DNA of 7,978 nt from Bryobacteraceae bacterium (GTDB lineage Bacteria; Acidobacteriota; Terriglobia; Bryobacterales; Bryobacteraceae), in the NCBI GenBank assembly GCA_014379815.1, contig JACMLA010000273.1, positions 1 to 7,978 on the forward strand, written 5' to 3'. A model generated the notes under the pieces. That model was given only the letters and a program-made list of their open reading frames with translations. It did not search any database and had not been told where the DNA came from. A program made the position numbers and the translations under genes. Below are positions 1 through 6,052 of this stretch, one piece after another (position 1 is the stretch's first letter; each line of letters starts with the position of its first letter).

Positions 1-42
1 CGGGAGGCATTGCTGCGGCAGTTCCGGGACTACACGGGGTGA
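1..42 (+). CDS. possible 3' end of an unrecognised gene
   Basis: Frame 1 is open from the window edge to a TGA at 40-42 and reads REALLRQFRDYTG. Thirteen residues are too few to assign a family, and a frame this short can be open by chance. It is listed only because the sequence after it (43-470) looks non-coding, which suits a gene ending here. The product is unknown. Confidence 0.2.
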   Translation, partial: REALLRQFRDYTG

Positions 43-294
43 CGCACGGGAGATCGGCCTGACGACCTGACGAACGATGGAGTTTGTTTTGTGGATGTCG
101 GCAAACCGTGGAAGGACAACGCGATCTTCTGTTGGGATCAACGGACGGGCAAGTTGACACGGAGAGGTTTTGTTGAAAAGCCACCGAACTCGTTTGCGCC
201 CCCCTGGATTTTCAGTGGCGCGGGATGGAAAACGGTTTTTGTGGACGCGGTCCGATCCGGGAGCATCGGACTTGGTGTTGGTCGAGAATTACCG

Positions 295-323
295 TTGAGG
301 CTCGTGCGAAACGGATTTATAAA
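295..323 (+). promoter_or_regulatory. candidate sigma70-type promoter upstream of the Cys-rich/ccmH/sod operon
   Basis: A -35-like TTGAGG (295-300) and a -10-like TATAAA (318-323) are separated by exactly 17 bases. Transcription would start near 330, leaving a leader of about 140 bases before the ATG at 471. This rests on consensus matching only; no operator or activator site was recognised. Confidence 0.4.
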
Positions 324-429
324 GACCGCGGCCGCCCCATGGACGTGACAGGATACACTTCGATCAAACAAACCGAAAACCAGCGGAAGGCGTAACAACT
401 TGCAAAAGAAAACACGTGAAAAGAAAGCA

Positions 430-458
430 TTGAGACCGACGGGCCAATATGCGACAAT
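430..458 (+). promoter_or_regulatory. second, weaker candidate promoter just before the Cys-rich gene
   Basis: TTGAGA (430-435) and GACAAT (453-458) are 17 bases apart. A start near 465 would give an almost leaderless message for the ATG at 471, which would fit the absence of a Shine-Dalgarno sequence there. The -10 match is only four of six, so this may be chance. Confidence 0.25.
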
Positions 459-470
459 CGGCCACAAGTC

Positions 471-854
471 ATGAAGGCGTCACGGCCACACATCGCAACA
501 TCGCGCGCTTGTGTAACGGTTTTGCTGACTCTGCTCTTCGGACTTTCACCAATACTTGCATCGGTGGCTCAATTAGGCGGCGCTCGGTCTGGGATGTCCT
601 GCTGCAGAACAAAGAAGGCATGCTGCTGCAAGCGATCTGCGTCTGGCGAAGTTGCTTTTAGAGCCAGCCCGAAGTGTGACAACTCTTGCGGTAAGGCTAC
701 CGCAAGTCCGGTCACCACCCCTATCAGCATTGCTGTCGCTTATCTCAAACACACTTCGCTTTTTATAGCTAACTCGGCTTTATATCAGTCTGTTTTCCCA
801 TCCGATCAAACGGAACTCGCTCGCCTTCAACGCCCCCCGCCAACATCTTTCTAG
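471..854 (+). CDS. small exported Cys-rich protein, function unknown
   Basis: This is a 127-residue protein. Residues 1 to about 33 look like a signal peptide: a basic N-terminus (MKASRPH), then a hydrophobic stretch (VTVLLTLLFGLSPILA). The mature part has a dense cysteine cluster, with C44-C45, C51-C52-C53, C69 and C73 among Lys and Arg residues, and a proline-rich tail (RPPPTSF). I recognise no named domain. Vicinal cysteines in an exported protein suggest metal binding or a redox role; this is inference, supported by the downstream CcmH-like, dismutase and CusF-like genes in the same direction. The ATG at 471 has no clear ribosome binding site. A 41-base gap separates it from the next gene, so co-transcription is likely. 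It could also be a lipoprotein-like envelope factor, but no lipobox is obvious. Confidence 0.65.
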   Translation: MKASRPHIATSRACVTVLLTLLFGLSPILASVAQLGGARSGMSCCRTKKACCCKRSASGEVAFRASPKCDNSCGKATASPVTTPISIAVAYLKHTSLFIANSALYQSVFPSDQTELARLQRPPPTSF

Positions 855-883
855 CCCTTACAGCCGAGAACTTGTACTTGGGC

Positions 884-890
884 GAGGAGG
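884..890 (+). promoter_or_regulatory. ribosome binding site that sets the ccmH start
   Basis: GAGGAGG lies five bases before the ATG at 896. A longer in-frame version would begin with TTG at 872, upstream of this site, and is therefore unlikely. Confidence 0.7.
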
Positions 891-895
891 CCTGT

Positions 896-1354
896 ATGGA
901 ATCAACAGGGCTGTTCTTCGTACGTTCAGGCATTCAGAGTATCTTTCGTTTTCTCGGAATCGCTCTATGCCTAGCTATGGTGGCGCAGCCATTCGGCAGC
1001 GACCGTGTGCGCGCGTTATCCGACCGCGTCTTAGCGCCATGCTGTTGGCGCGAAGCGGTTAGCGTTCACCAGTCACCGGCCGCTGAAGATATTCGTCAAC
1101 GGATTGCTAACGAGGTTGACTCCGGGGGATCGGATGAAGCTATTGTTAAATCTCTTATCGGTGACTACGGGAAGAGGATACTTCGCGAACCGGAAGGTCC
1201 GCAGCGGCAGTGGCTTTATTGGATTCCTGTCGTGCTCGTCAGCTGCGGGGCAATTCTAGTGACACTATTCGTGCGGCGTTCCGTCACGGCTCCCTCAGCG
1301 ACATCTACGGTGACAGGAACACTGCCAGAGATTGATTTGCCGGAGGAGGATTGA
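896..1354 (+). CDS. ccmH: CcmH/CycL-like cytochrome c biogenesis protein with a vicinal Cys pair
   Basis: This is a 152-residue protein resembling the CcmH/CycL/Ccl2 family, which keeps the haem-binding cysteines of apocytochrome c reduced for haem attachment at the periplasmic face. Residues 14-31 form a hydrophobic signal or anchor. The family core runs from about 42 to 105: LAPCCWREAVSVH, then AAEDIRQRIANEV, then GGSDEAIVKSLIGDYGKRIL. A second membrane helix (about 109-127) and a short acidic tail follow, matching the family's usual periplasmic-domain-then-anchor layout. The oddity is the redox site: classical CcmH has CxxC, whereas here it is C49-C50 followed by Trp. A vicinal pair may bind metal or do different thiol chemistry. 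No other ccm genes are in view. The family call rests on the RSDEEI..YG..IL-type core. The stop is immediately followed by the next ATG, indicating coupling. Confidence 0.75.
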   Translation: MESTGLFFVRSGIQSIFRFLGIALCLAMVAQPFGSDRVRALSDRVLAPCCWREAVSVHQSPAAEDIRQRIANEVDSGGSDEAIVKSLIGDYGKRILREPEGPQRQWLYWIPVVLVSCGAILVTLFVRRSVTAPSATSTVTGTLPEIDLPEED

Positions 1355-2061
1355 ATGTACACACGACGGGACTTGCTCATTTCTTGCGGCGTTCTTCTCA
1401 GCACGGAAGACACTCAGGCCGCGCAGGTTGCGGCTTCAAAAGAATACAGCTTGCCGGCTTTACCGTATGCTGCAGATGCTCTCGAACCCTATATCGACGC
1501 CCAAACACGGTGGCCATCCATCATGACAAGCACCATGCCACCTACGTCGACAATCTCAACAAAGCACTTTCCGGCCATGGGACGCTTCAAGGCAAACCGA
1601 TTGAAGACTTGCTGAAAGATTTGGGTAACGTACCGGAAGCAATCCGTTCAACAGTTCGGAACAGCGGCGGCGGTCATTACAACCACTCTCTTTTCTGGAA
1701 GATGCTTGCGGCTAAGTCTGGCGCGCCCTCCAAGGAACTCCGCAGCGGCCTTGAAAAGAGCTTCGGCAGTGTGAGCAGTTTCGATGAGAGATTTAGCAGA
1801 TCAGCTCTAGGTGTGTTCGGCAGCGGATGGACCTGGCTCGTGATGGACGCCAGGCGCGGGCTGGCGATTGAAACAACGCCCAACCAGGATAGCCCCATTT
1901 CTTCGGGGGAGGTTCCGTTACTCGGCATTGACGTTTGGGAACACGCTTATTACCTCAAGTATCAGAATCGCCGGCCGAAATACGTATCCGCATTCTTGAA
2001 AGTCGTGAATTGGAACTATGTCAGCGAGCTGTATCAACAGGGCCGCGCGAACGCGGTCTAG
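1355..2061 (+). pseudogene. sod: Fe/Mn superoxide dismutase, probably Mn type and exported, frameshifted
   Basis: The product dismutates superoxide to peroxide and oxygen. Translation starts at ATG 1355, directly after the ccmH stop, with a GGAGGAGGA site at 1342-1350. The first ~50 codons give a TRRDLL twin-arginine-like signal and the dismutase N-terminus (SLPALPYAADALEPYIDA). The frame then has to move by -1 (or +2) at about 1500-1510 to continue as NTVAIHHDKHHATYVDNLN up to the stop at 2059-2061. The metal ligands are all present in the second frame: His in AIHHDKHH, His in GGHYNHSLFW, and Asp and His in DVWEHAYYL. The Gln in NQDSPI and the Gly-rich GGGHYNHS segment suggest the Mn-type second shell. 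The rest of the gene shows no damage, so a sequencing error or a very recent mutation is plausible. Unshifted, translation would end at 1615 as an inactive 86-residue peptide. Confidence 0.85.
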
Positions 2062-2070
2062 CCATCCGAG

Positions 2071-2076
2071 AAGGAG
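2071..2076 (+). promoter_or_regulatory. ribosome binding site for the CusF-like gene
   Basis: AAGGAG lies seven bases before the ATG at 2084. It favours that start over the in-frame ATG at 2156, which has only a weak CAGG upstream, although the protein features favour 2156. Confidence 0.5.
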
Positions 2077-2083
2077 ACCGTTC

Positions 2084-2518
2084 ATGCGCACGGTGCCATT
2101 TTGTACTTTCGGAAGAGTGTGCGGCGCGGGAAGGCGAAAATGCCGTGCAGGGCATATGACATCTACATTGCCGCGAAGCACGCCTCAGCATCTCCGGGTT
2201 CTGATCACAATTGTCACTTCCGCGGTCATGCTCATCTGCTGTAAAAGCGAAGACGCAAGAAGTCACCAGACCGTGCCGCCAAAGCAGTATCAACTGACGG
2301 GGACCATCGTGCGCCTGGAGGAGAGAGCGTCACGCTTCGCTGTGATCAAACATGGCGATATTAAAGGCTGGATGGAGGCCATGACGATGGAGTTCCCCGT
2401 TGAATCAGCCGCAGAATTTGAACGCTTGAAGGTTGGAGATGAAATCACCGCAACGGTCTATGTGCGTGATCTTGATTACTGGATTGGGAACATTCAGCAG
2501 ACAAAGCCGCAGCCGTGA
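2084..2518 (+). CDS. CusF-like periplasmic copper-binding protein
   Basis: This is a 144-residue protein from ATG 2084, or 120 residues from ATG 2156. It has a hydrophobic export segment (LRVLITIVTSAVMLICC, about 38-53) ending in two cysteines, which may be a lipoprotein signal, though the lipobox is poor. Residues about 70-138 resemble the CusF domain, a small beta-barrel that carries Cu(I)/Ag(I) in the periplasm. The sequence YQLTGTIVRLEE is followed by KHGDIKGWMEAMTMEF, with candidate ligands His90, Met100 and Met102 and Trp96 nearby, then RLKVGDEITATVYV. The spacing differs slightly from E. coli CusF, so it is a relative rather than an ortholog. The strong ribosome binding site suits 2084, but that start gives an unusually long Arg-rich N-terminus before the signal. 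It follows the dismutase by 22 bases and is probably the last gene of the operon. Confidence 0.75.
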   Translation: MRTVPFCTFGRVCGAGRRKCRAGHMTSTLPRSTPQHLRVLITIVTSAVMLICCKSEDARSHQTVPPKQYQLTGTIVRLEERASRFAVIKHGDIKGWMEAMTMEFPVESAAEFERLKVGDEITATVYVRDLDYWIGNIQQTKPQP

Positions 2519-2610
2519 TTAACAGGAATGCCGCCGCACCGCATGTTCGGATGCGACCGCAGGACAGGTCACGGCCACCGCTTGATCTATGACGCAACTG
2601 CTAGTCCCAA

Positions 2611-3666
2611 TCAGCTCCGGCGCGGCATCTGCAATGACCGATCGGGGCGGGCAGACAACTCCTTTACCGTCTGCTCCTCCCGACGCAGCATTGCCTCGAA
2701 AACAAATGCGCCGCCCGGGATAACTCCAGCCACGAGTGCCCATGCAACCCGAGAGATGGACCATCGAAGCGGTCGGCGCGCCAGCATAACGCCTGTTACA
2801 TAGAGGACGAAAAGCGCTCCGTGGATTGGCCCCATGATGCGCACCAGTTCTGGATGTCCTCCGAGATGCTTCAGCGGGACGGCAATTCCAAGGAGAACAA
2901 GAAATGACGTGCCTTCGGCGAGCGCAAAGAGCCTCAGCCTCGCGCTTTCAGATCGTTCTGCTGGTTGACGGATATCCGCGGTGTTTTCGGCCCCCTGAAG
3001 TCTTTGCGACCACCGGGGAAGGTAAAAGGCAAAAAGGGGCGCAGCGCAAATGATGGGGATGAGCATTTTCCAATCGAGCGGCCAGTCCACATTCGTGAGG
3101 CGGGCAAACTGGGTGTTGAGGAAAGAAGAAACCGCGCAGACTACCGCGAGAGAACAGGCCAGCAGATGATCGAGAAAGCGCTGCCGGAAGGTGCGGTCTG
3201 CTGCGGTCAGCGCCCTGAGATCCCGACCGGCAACGACAAGCCCGATTGCGCCAAAGACTGCCGCTGCGCGCGCTTCCGGATGGTTTCCTGTCATATGGGC
3301 AAGGCCGACTCCGGTCATGACGAAAAAGGCCAAAGTGCTGAACAGAGCCATTGTCCAATCAAGAACAGGGCGGGGTCTCTTTTCGCGGCGCAAGGTCCGG
3401 AGGCCGACCAGCGTGAGATAGCCAGTTAGCAGGCCGATGCCTGCCTGAAAGAGGTCAGCGCGCCAGAATGCCAAAGGAAACGCGGTTAGCGATGCGATGC
3501 CCATAGCCCATGTAAAGACGATGCCCCATCTTCGATGGGCGACACCGCCTTTGCGCGTTAGGAGAGGAACGAGGCCGCCGTACATGCCGACAAAACCAGA
3601 CGCGATATGAACCAGAAGAATCGGGTGCCGGACCAGAGGGACACCTGCAACAATACTGTCGATCAT
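2611..3666 (-). CDS. multi-pass membrane protein, DUF2306-like plus DUF3817 domains
   Basis: This is a 351-residue integral inner-membrane protein. The N-terminal part (about 14-220) has some six hydrophobic helices and a DUF2306-like opening: HPILLVHIASGFVGMYGG, then KGGVAHRRWGIVF. After a hydrophilic linker (about 220-240), the C-terminal part (241 to about 330) resembles DUF3817: LRLFALAEGTSFLVLLG, VPLKHLGG, RIMGPIHGALFVLY. Both families are of unknown function and I infer no transport or enzymatic role. The ATG at 3666 has GGAG at 3674-3677 with a seven-base gap, which supports this start. It lies 91 bases downstream of the TetR gene on the same strand and is probably co-transcribed with it. 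It converges on the CusF-like gene with a 92-base gap in which I see no good terminator. Confidence 0.75.
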   Translation of the reverse strand: MIDSIVAGVPLVRHPILLVHIASGFVGMYGGLVPLLTRKGGVAHRRWGIVFTWAMGIASLTAFPLAFWRADLFQAGIGLLTGYLTLVGLRTLRREKRPRPVLDWTMALFSTLAFFVMTGVGLAHMTGNHPEARAAAVFGAIGLVVAGRDLRALTAADRTFRQRFLDHLLACSLAVVCAVSSFLNTQFARLTNVDWPLDWKMLIPIICAAPLFAFYLPRWSQRLQGAENTADIRQPAERSESARLRLFALAEGTSFLVLLGIAVPLKHLGGHPELVRIMGPIHGALFVLYVTGVMLARRPLRWSISRVAWALVAGVIPGGAFVFEAMLRREEQTVKELSARPDRSLQMPRRS

Positions 3667-3757
3667 AGTGGGGCTCCATGTGCTGTTTTCGTTGGTGGCC
3701 GTCCGGCTTTCGTTGAAGATTATGCGACTGGAACAGGGTGGTGCTGCTGGGTTTTAG

Positions 3758-4348
3758 TCAGACCGCTCTTTCTAGAAGCGACTTGAAGGCTTTGTTAGCC
3801 CGGCTATCTGCTTTGGGGTCACGTATGAAGCGCAGAGACGCATGGTGGCTTAAATAGATTCCGCAGAGTTCCCAAACGAACTGCTCCACATCCAGGTCTT
3901 TTCGCAGATGCCCGAGCTCCATTGCGCGTCTGGTGACCTGCCCCAGCAGGCCCCGCCACTCGCTCTCCATCGAGATCAAGCGCTCTCGAACCGGCGTTTC
4001 CACATCGTCGACCTCGAACATGCCCGCAGCGACGGGACACCCGCCAGCAAGACCGGCCTTCGCCGACCACCCGAGCCAGTTTTTCACTAGAGCCTTCAGG
4101 CGGGGAAGGCCTTCAGGGACAAGCATCGCTGGTGCGACGACATGCTCACTGCCGACGAGCGCAGCCCTGTCGAGAAGACTCAGTTGCACTTCCTCTTTTG
4201 ATCCAAAGTGGGCAAACAGGCCACTCTTTGACATGCCCACCTGCTCTGCGAGTGTCCCTAACGTGATGCCAGACAATCCAGACGTGCTGACGATGTCGAG
4301 CCCGTGCTGAAGAATTCTGTCGCGGGTCGTTGTGCGAGCGGCTTTCAT
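3758..4348 (-). CDS. TetR/AcrR-family transcriptional repressor
   Basis: This is a 196-residue protein of usual TetR length. The N-terminal DNA-binding domain (about 8-57) is clear: TTRDRILQHGLDIV, then ITLGTLAEQVGMSKSGLFAHF as helix-turn-helix, then GSKEEV. The C-terminal ligand domain includes GGCPVAAGMFEVDD (102-115) and PVRERL, common in one TetR subgroup; its ligand is unknown. It is transcribed away from the DJ-1 and SDR genes, with a 24-bp near-palindrome filling the gap. By the usual logic of TetR systems it should repress itself and the divergent pair until a small molecule, perhaps an electrophile or oxidant, binds. The start at 4348 has no Shine-Dalgarno sequence, and a -10 lies so close that the message may be leaderless. 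The downstream membrane gene is probably in the same unit. Confidence 0.9.
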   Translation of the reverse strand: MKAARTTTRDRILQHGLDIVSTSGLSGITLGTLAEQVGMSKSGLFAHFGSKEEVQLSLLDRAALVGSEHVVAPAMLVPEGLPRLKALVKNWLGWSAKAGLAGGCPVAAGMFEVDDVETPVRERLISMESEWRGLLGQVTRRAMELGHLRKDLDVEQFVWELCGIYLSHHASLRFIRDPKADSRANKAFKSLLERAV

Positions 4349-4351
4349 GAG

Positions 4352-4389
4352 TTCACTATAACACGACCGATCGTGCTATAAAAGAGGCA
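4352..4389. promoter_or_regulatory. divergent promoters with a TetR operator palindrome
   Basis: The arms TATAACACGA (4357-4366) and TCGTGCTATA (4371-4380), separated by CCGA, form a 24-bp near-perfect palindrome with 20 of 24 positions symmetric. Each arm holds an extended -10. On the plus strand it is TGC-TATAAA (4374-4382), with a weak TTCACT -35-like element at 4352-4357. On the minus strand it is TGT-TATAGT (4363-4355). Seven bases beyond each -10 is the ATG of the gene it would drive (4389 plus, 4348 minus). The inferred operator thus covers both promoters, and both messages may be leaderless. Confidence 0.7.
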
Positions 4390-4865
4390 TGTCGAATCCT
4401 GTTCTCAGTATCGCCCCCGATGTCCCGCCGCTTCAAATCGGCATGCTGATCTATCCTCTGATGACTTTTATTGATATGGCCGGTCCTCAATCCGTGCTGG
4501 GCATGCATGGCGTGACGCATCTTCTTTGGAAGACCTTGGACCCGGTTCCGACTGATTCTGCCGTTTCGGTTCTTCCTACCGCAACTTTTGCTGAATGCCC
4601 GGCCAATCTTGATGTCCTGTTCGTACCCGGCGGCATGGGCACGAATGCCATGCTGCAGGATGTGGAGGTCCTCGCCTTTCTCTCTGAGCAAGGCAAGACG
4701 GCCCGCTACATTGCTTCGGTTTGCTCTGCTTCACTGATCCTGGACGCCGCAGGACTTCTGGACGGCTATAAGGCAGCAATTCACTCGGCTTCCCACGAGA
4801 CGCTTGACGAACCAGGCGTAGAAGCTGTGCACAGCTGCGTGGTTGGTCTAGCAGAGGCCGCATGA
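4389..4865 (+). CDS. DJ-1/PfpI-family protein (isonitrile hydratase-like), C-terminally shortened
   Basis: This is a 158-residue protein, whereas relatives of this type are usually about 220-235. The fold core is visible: QIGMLIYPLMTFIDMAGP (Asp29 in the position used by isonitrile hydratase), DVLFVPGGMGTNAML (75-89), and the nucleophile elbow ARYIASVCSASLILDAAGLLDG with Cys112. Family members are glutamine-amidotransferase-like proteins: isonitrile hydratases, proteases/chaperones or glyoxalase-like enzymes. The substrate here is unknown. After VHSCVV (about 147-152) similarity stops, the usual glycine-rich TGGGVTAGID-type segment is absent, and the protein ends GLAEAA. A perfect 14-bp palindrome (4823-4836) lies just before the break, so an internal deletion is possible. 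The short form may be inactive. The ATG has AGAGG only one base away, too close for normal use, which suits a leaderless start. The SDR gene follows after 46 bases. Confidence 0.8.
   Translation: MSNPVLSIAPDVPPLQIGMLIYPLMTFIDMAGPQSVLGMHGVTHLLWKTLDPVPTDSAVSVLPTATFAECPANLDVLFVPGGMGTNAMLQDVEVLAFLSEQGKTARYIASVCSASLILDAAGLLDGYKAAIHSASHETLDEPGVEAVHSCVVGLAEAA
4823..4836. repeat. perfect 14-bp palindrome inside the DJ-1 gene
   Basis: AGCTGTGCACAGCT reads the same on both strands. It sits a few codons before the point where the DJ-1 protein departs from its family, so it may mark a deletion junction. It may equally be chance. Confidence 0.5.
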
Positions 4866-4911
4866 GCGACCTCGCAAGAGTGAAAGGCAACGATCCAACG
4901 AAGGAGCAATC

Positions 4912-5799
4912 ATGAAAGTTTTTCTCACAGGCGCAACGGGGTTTATTGGCTCTGCAATTGTTTCCGAACTCATCAATGCGGGCCACAAGGTTCTTGGACT
5001 TACGCGGTCGGACGCAGGCGCGAAGTCTCTTATCGCCGCTGGGGCTGAGGCACACCGAGGAAGTATCGGAGACCTGGACAGCCTTCGCAGCGGTGCCGGC
5101 AAGTCGGATGCTGTGATTCACTGTGCTTTCGACAACGACTTTTCAAACATTGCGTCCAGCAGCGAACAGGAGCGCCGGGCGCTCGACGCTCTGGGTGACG
5201 AACTTTTGGGTTCGGATCGCCCCCTACTGATCACCTCCGTAGCCGCAATGGGTATCGCTCTGCCGGGCCAACTGGCCACGGAGGACCACTTCGACCCCAG
5301 TCAACCGTTCCACGTGAGAGGCACAGAAAAGGCAGGGGCTGCCGTTGCGGATCGCGGGGTCAATGTGTCGGTGGTCCGCCTTCCTCAAGTTCACAATACG
5401 CTCAAGCAGGGTCTGGCGACTTTCCTCATTCAGGTGGCTCGGCAGAAGAAGGTTTCGGCATACATCGGTGATGGGGTGAATCGGTGGGCGGCTGCGCATC
5501 TCCTCGATGTCGCGCATCTCTACCGGCTTGTGTTGGAAAAGCATGAGGCGGGAAGCAGGTATCATGCCGTCGGAGAAGAAGGCATACCGCTGCACCAGAT
5601 CGCGGACTTGATCGGCAAAGGCCTTCAGGTTCCTGTCATCAGCCTCTCCCGAGAAGAAGCTCAGTCCCATTTCGGACCGACCGCAATGCTCGTTGAGGCA
5701 GATATGGCGGCTTCAAGTCGACAGACCCAGCACCGGCTCGGGTGGCACCCTACCGGCCCGGGACTTCTTCAGGACTTGGAGCAAACGCAGTATTCGTAA
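4912..5799 (+). CDS. atypical SDR-family NAD(P)-dependent oxidoreductase/epimerase-like protein
   Basis: This is a 295-residue protein, full length for the extended/atypical SDR type. The N-terminal dinucleotide-binding motif is GATGFIG (7-13), followed by GHKVLGLTRS and DLDSLRSGAGKSDAVIHCA. The usual catalytic Ser is plausible at 109 (LLITSVAAMG), but I find no YxxxK. The corresponding segment reads HVRGTEKAGAAVADRGV (134-150), as in related proteins I recall that lack the Tyr. The C-terminal part (SVVRLPQVH, AYIGDGVNRWAAAHLLDVAHLY, RYHAVGEEGIPLHQIADLIG, LGWHPTGPGLL) is typical of that subgroup. The substrate is unknown. The start at 4912 is well supported by AAGGAG at 4901-4906 with five bases between. 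It probably shares the TetR-controlled promoter with the DJ-1 gene and may act in detoxifying carbonyl or related compounds; that is inference. Confidence 0.9.
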   Translation: MKVFLTGATGFIGSAIVSELINAGHKVLGLTRSDAGAKSLIAAGAEAHRGSIGDLDSLRSGAGKSDAVIHCAFDNDFSNIASSSEQERRALDALGDELLGSDRPLLITSVAAMGIALPGQLATEDHFDPSQPFHVRGTEKAGAAVADRGVNVSVVRLPQVHNTLKQGLATFLIQVARQKKVSAYIGDGVNRWAAAHLLDVAHLYRLVLEKHEAGSRYHAVGEEGIPLHQIADLIGKGLQVPVISLSREEAQSHFGPTAMLVEADMAASSRQTQHRLGWHPTGPGLLQDLEQTQYS

Positions 5800-5992
5800 T
5801 CTGCCACATCGTCAGCTGATGGCGGCGGTCCTGTAAACTCCTTCAGCGTCCGCGTCAACCTCGTCCATTCAATGCTGCATCCTGTCAGGGATTCGCCCTG
5901 CGATAAAAGCGAACGCCTATCCTTCTTTCGTCATGAAGGCCGCGGGTGCCACGCGGGCGCAGATCGAACGACGTCGCCCGAATGGAACAGGT

Positions 5993-6011
5993 CGCCAAGT
6001 GCGACTTGGCG
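5993..6011. repeat. perfect 8-bp inverted repeat with 3-base loop
   Basis: CGCCAAGT (5993-6000), GCG, ACTTGGCG (6004-6011). In RNA this would be a stable hairpin. No T-tract follows, so a Rho-independent terminator is unlikely; it could be a protein-binding site or part of a decayed element. Confidence 0.55.
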
Positions 6012-6052
6012 CTAGAGCGGACATCGATGCATGTCGTGAGCGCTGAACTGGT

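Larger units (their letters stand above)
43..470. other. intergenic stretch without a convincing gene
   Basis: This stretch of about 430 bases has open frames on both strands (for example a GTG-started frame at 91-348), but none has a recognisable protein or a ribosome binding site. It contains a tandem duplication of CCTGACGA at 58-65 and 66-73, and an inverted repeat (TCCGAT at 251-256, ATCGGA at 265-270) without a T-tract, so not a clear terminator. Two candidate promoters point toward the operon at 471. A short frame (ATG at 339, 18 codons) follows the first promoter but has no supporting evidence. Confidence 0.5.

Noticed and set aside
251..270. Inverted repeat TCCGAT/ATCGGA as a terminator
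   Set aside because: Stem of only six pairs and no T-tract after it.
326..342. Overlapping SacII, NotI and NcoI sites look like a cloning polylinker
   Set aside because: The flanking sequence continues without vector features, and GC-rich DNA can contain such a cluster by chance.
91..348. 85-residue GTG-started open frame on the plus strand, and a 109-residue frame opposite it
   Set aside because: No recognisable family, no ribosome binding site, and a candidate promoter lies inside the same stretch.
1500..1506. CCCAAAC resembles a -1 programmed-frameshift heptamer at the dismutase frame switch
   Set aside because: Its X-XXY-YYZ phasing fits the downstream frame, not the incoming one. After a -1 slip from codons CAA ACA the tRNAs would not re-pair, and no strong downstream structure was evident.
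2090..2158. A CARCH sequence in another frame, like a cytochrome c haem motif
   Set aside because: It occurs in the frame that overlaps the dismutase end and ends within 20 codons; nothing around it resembles a cytochrome.
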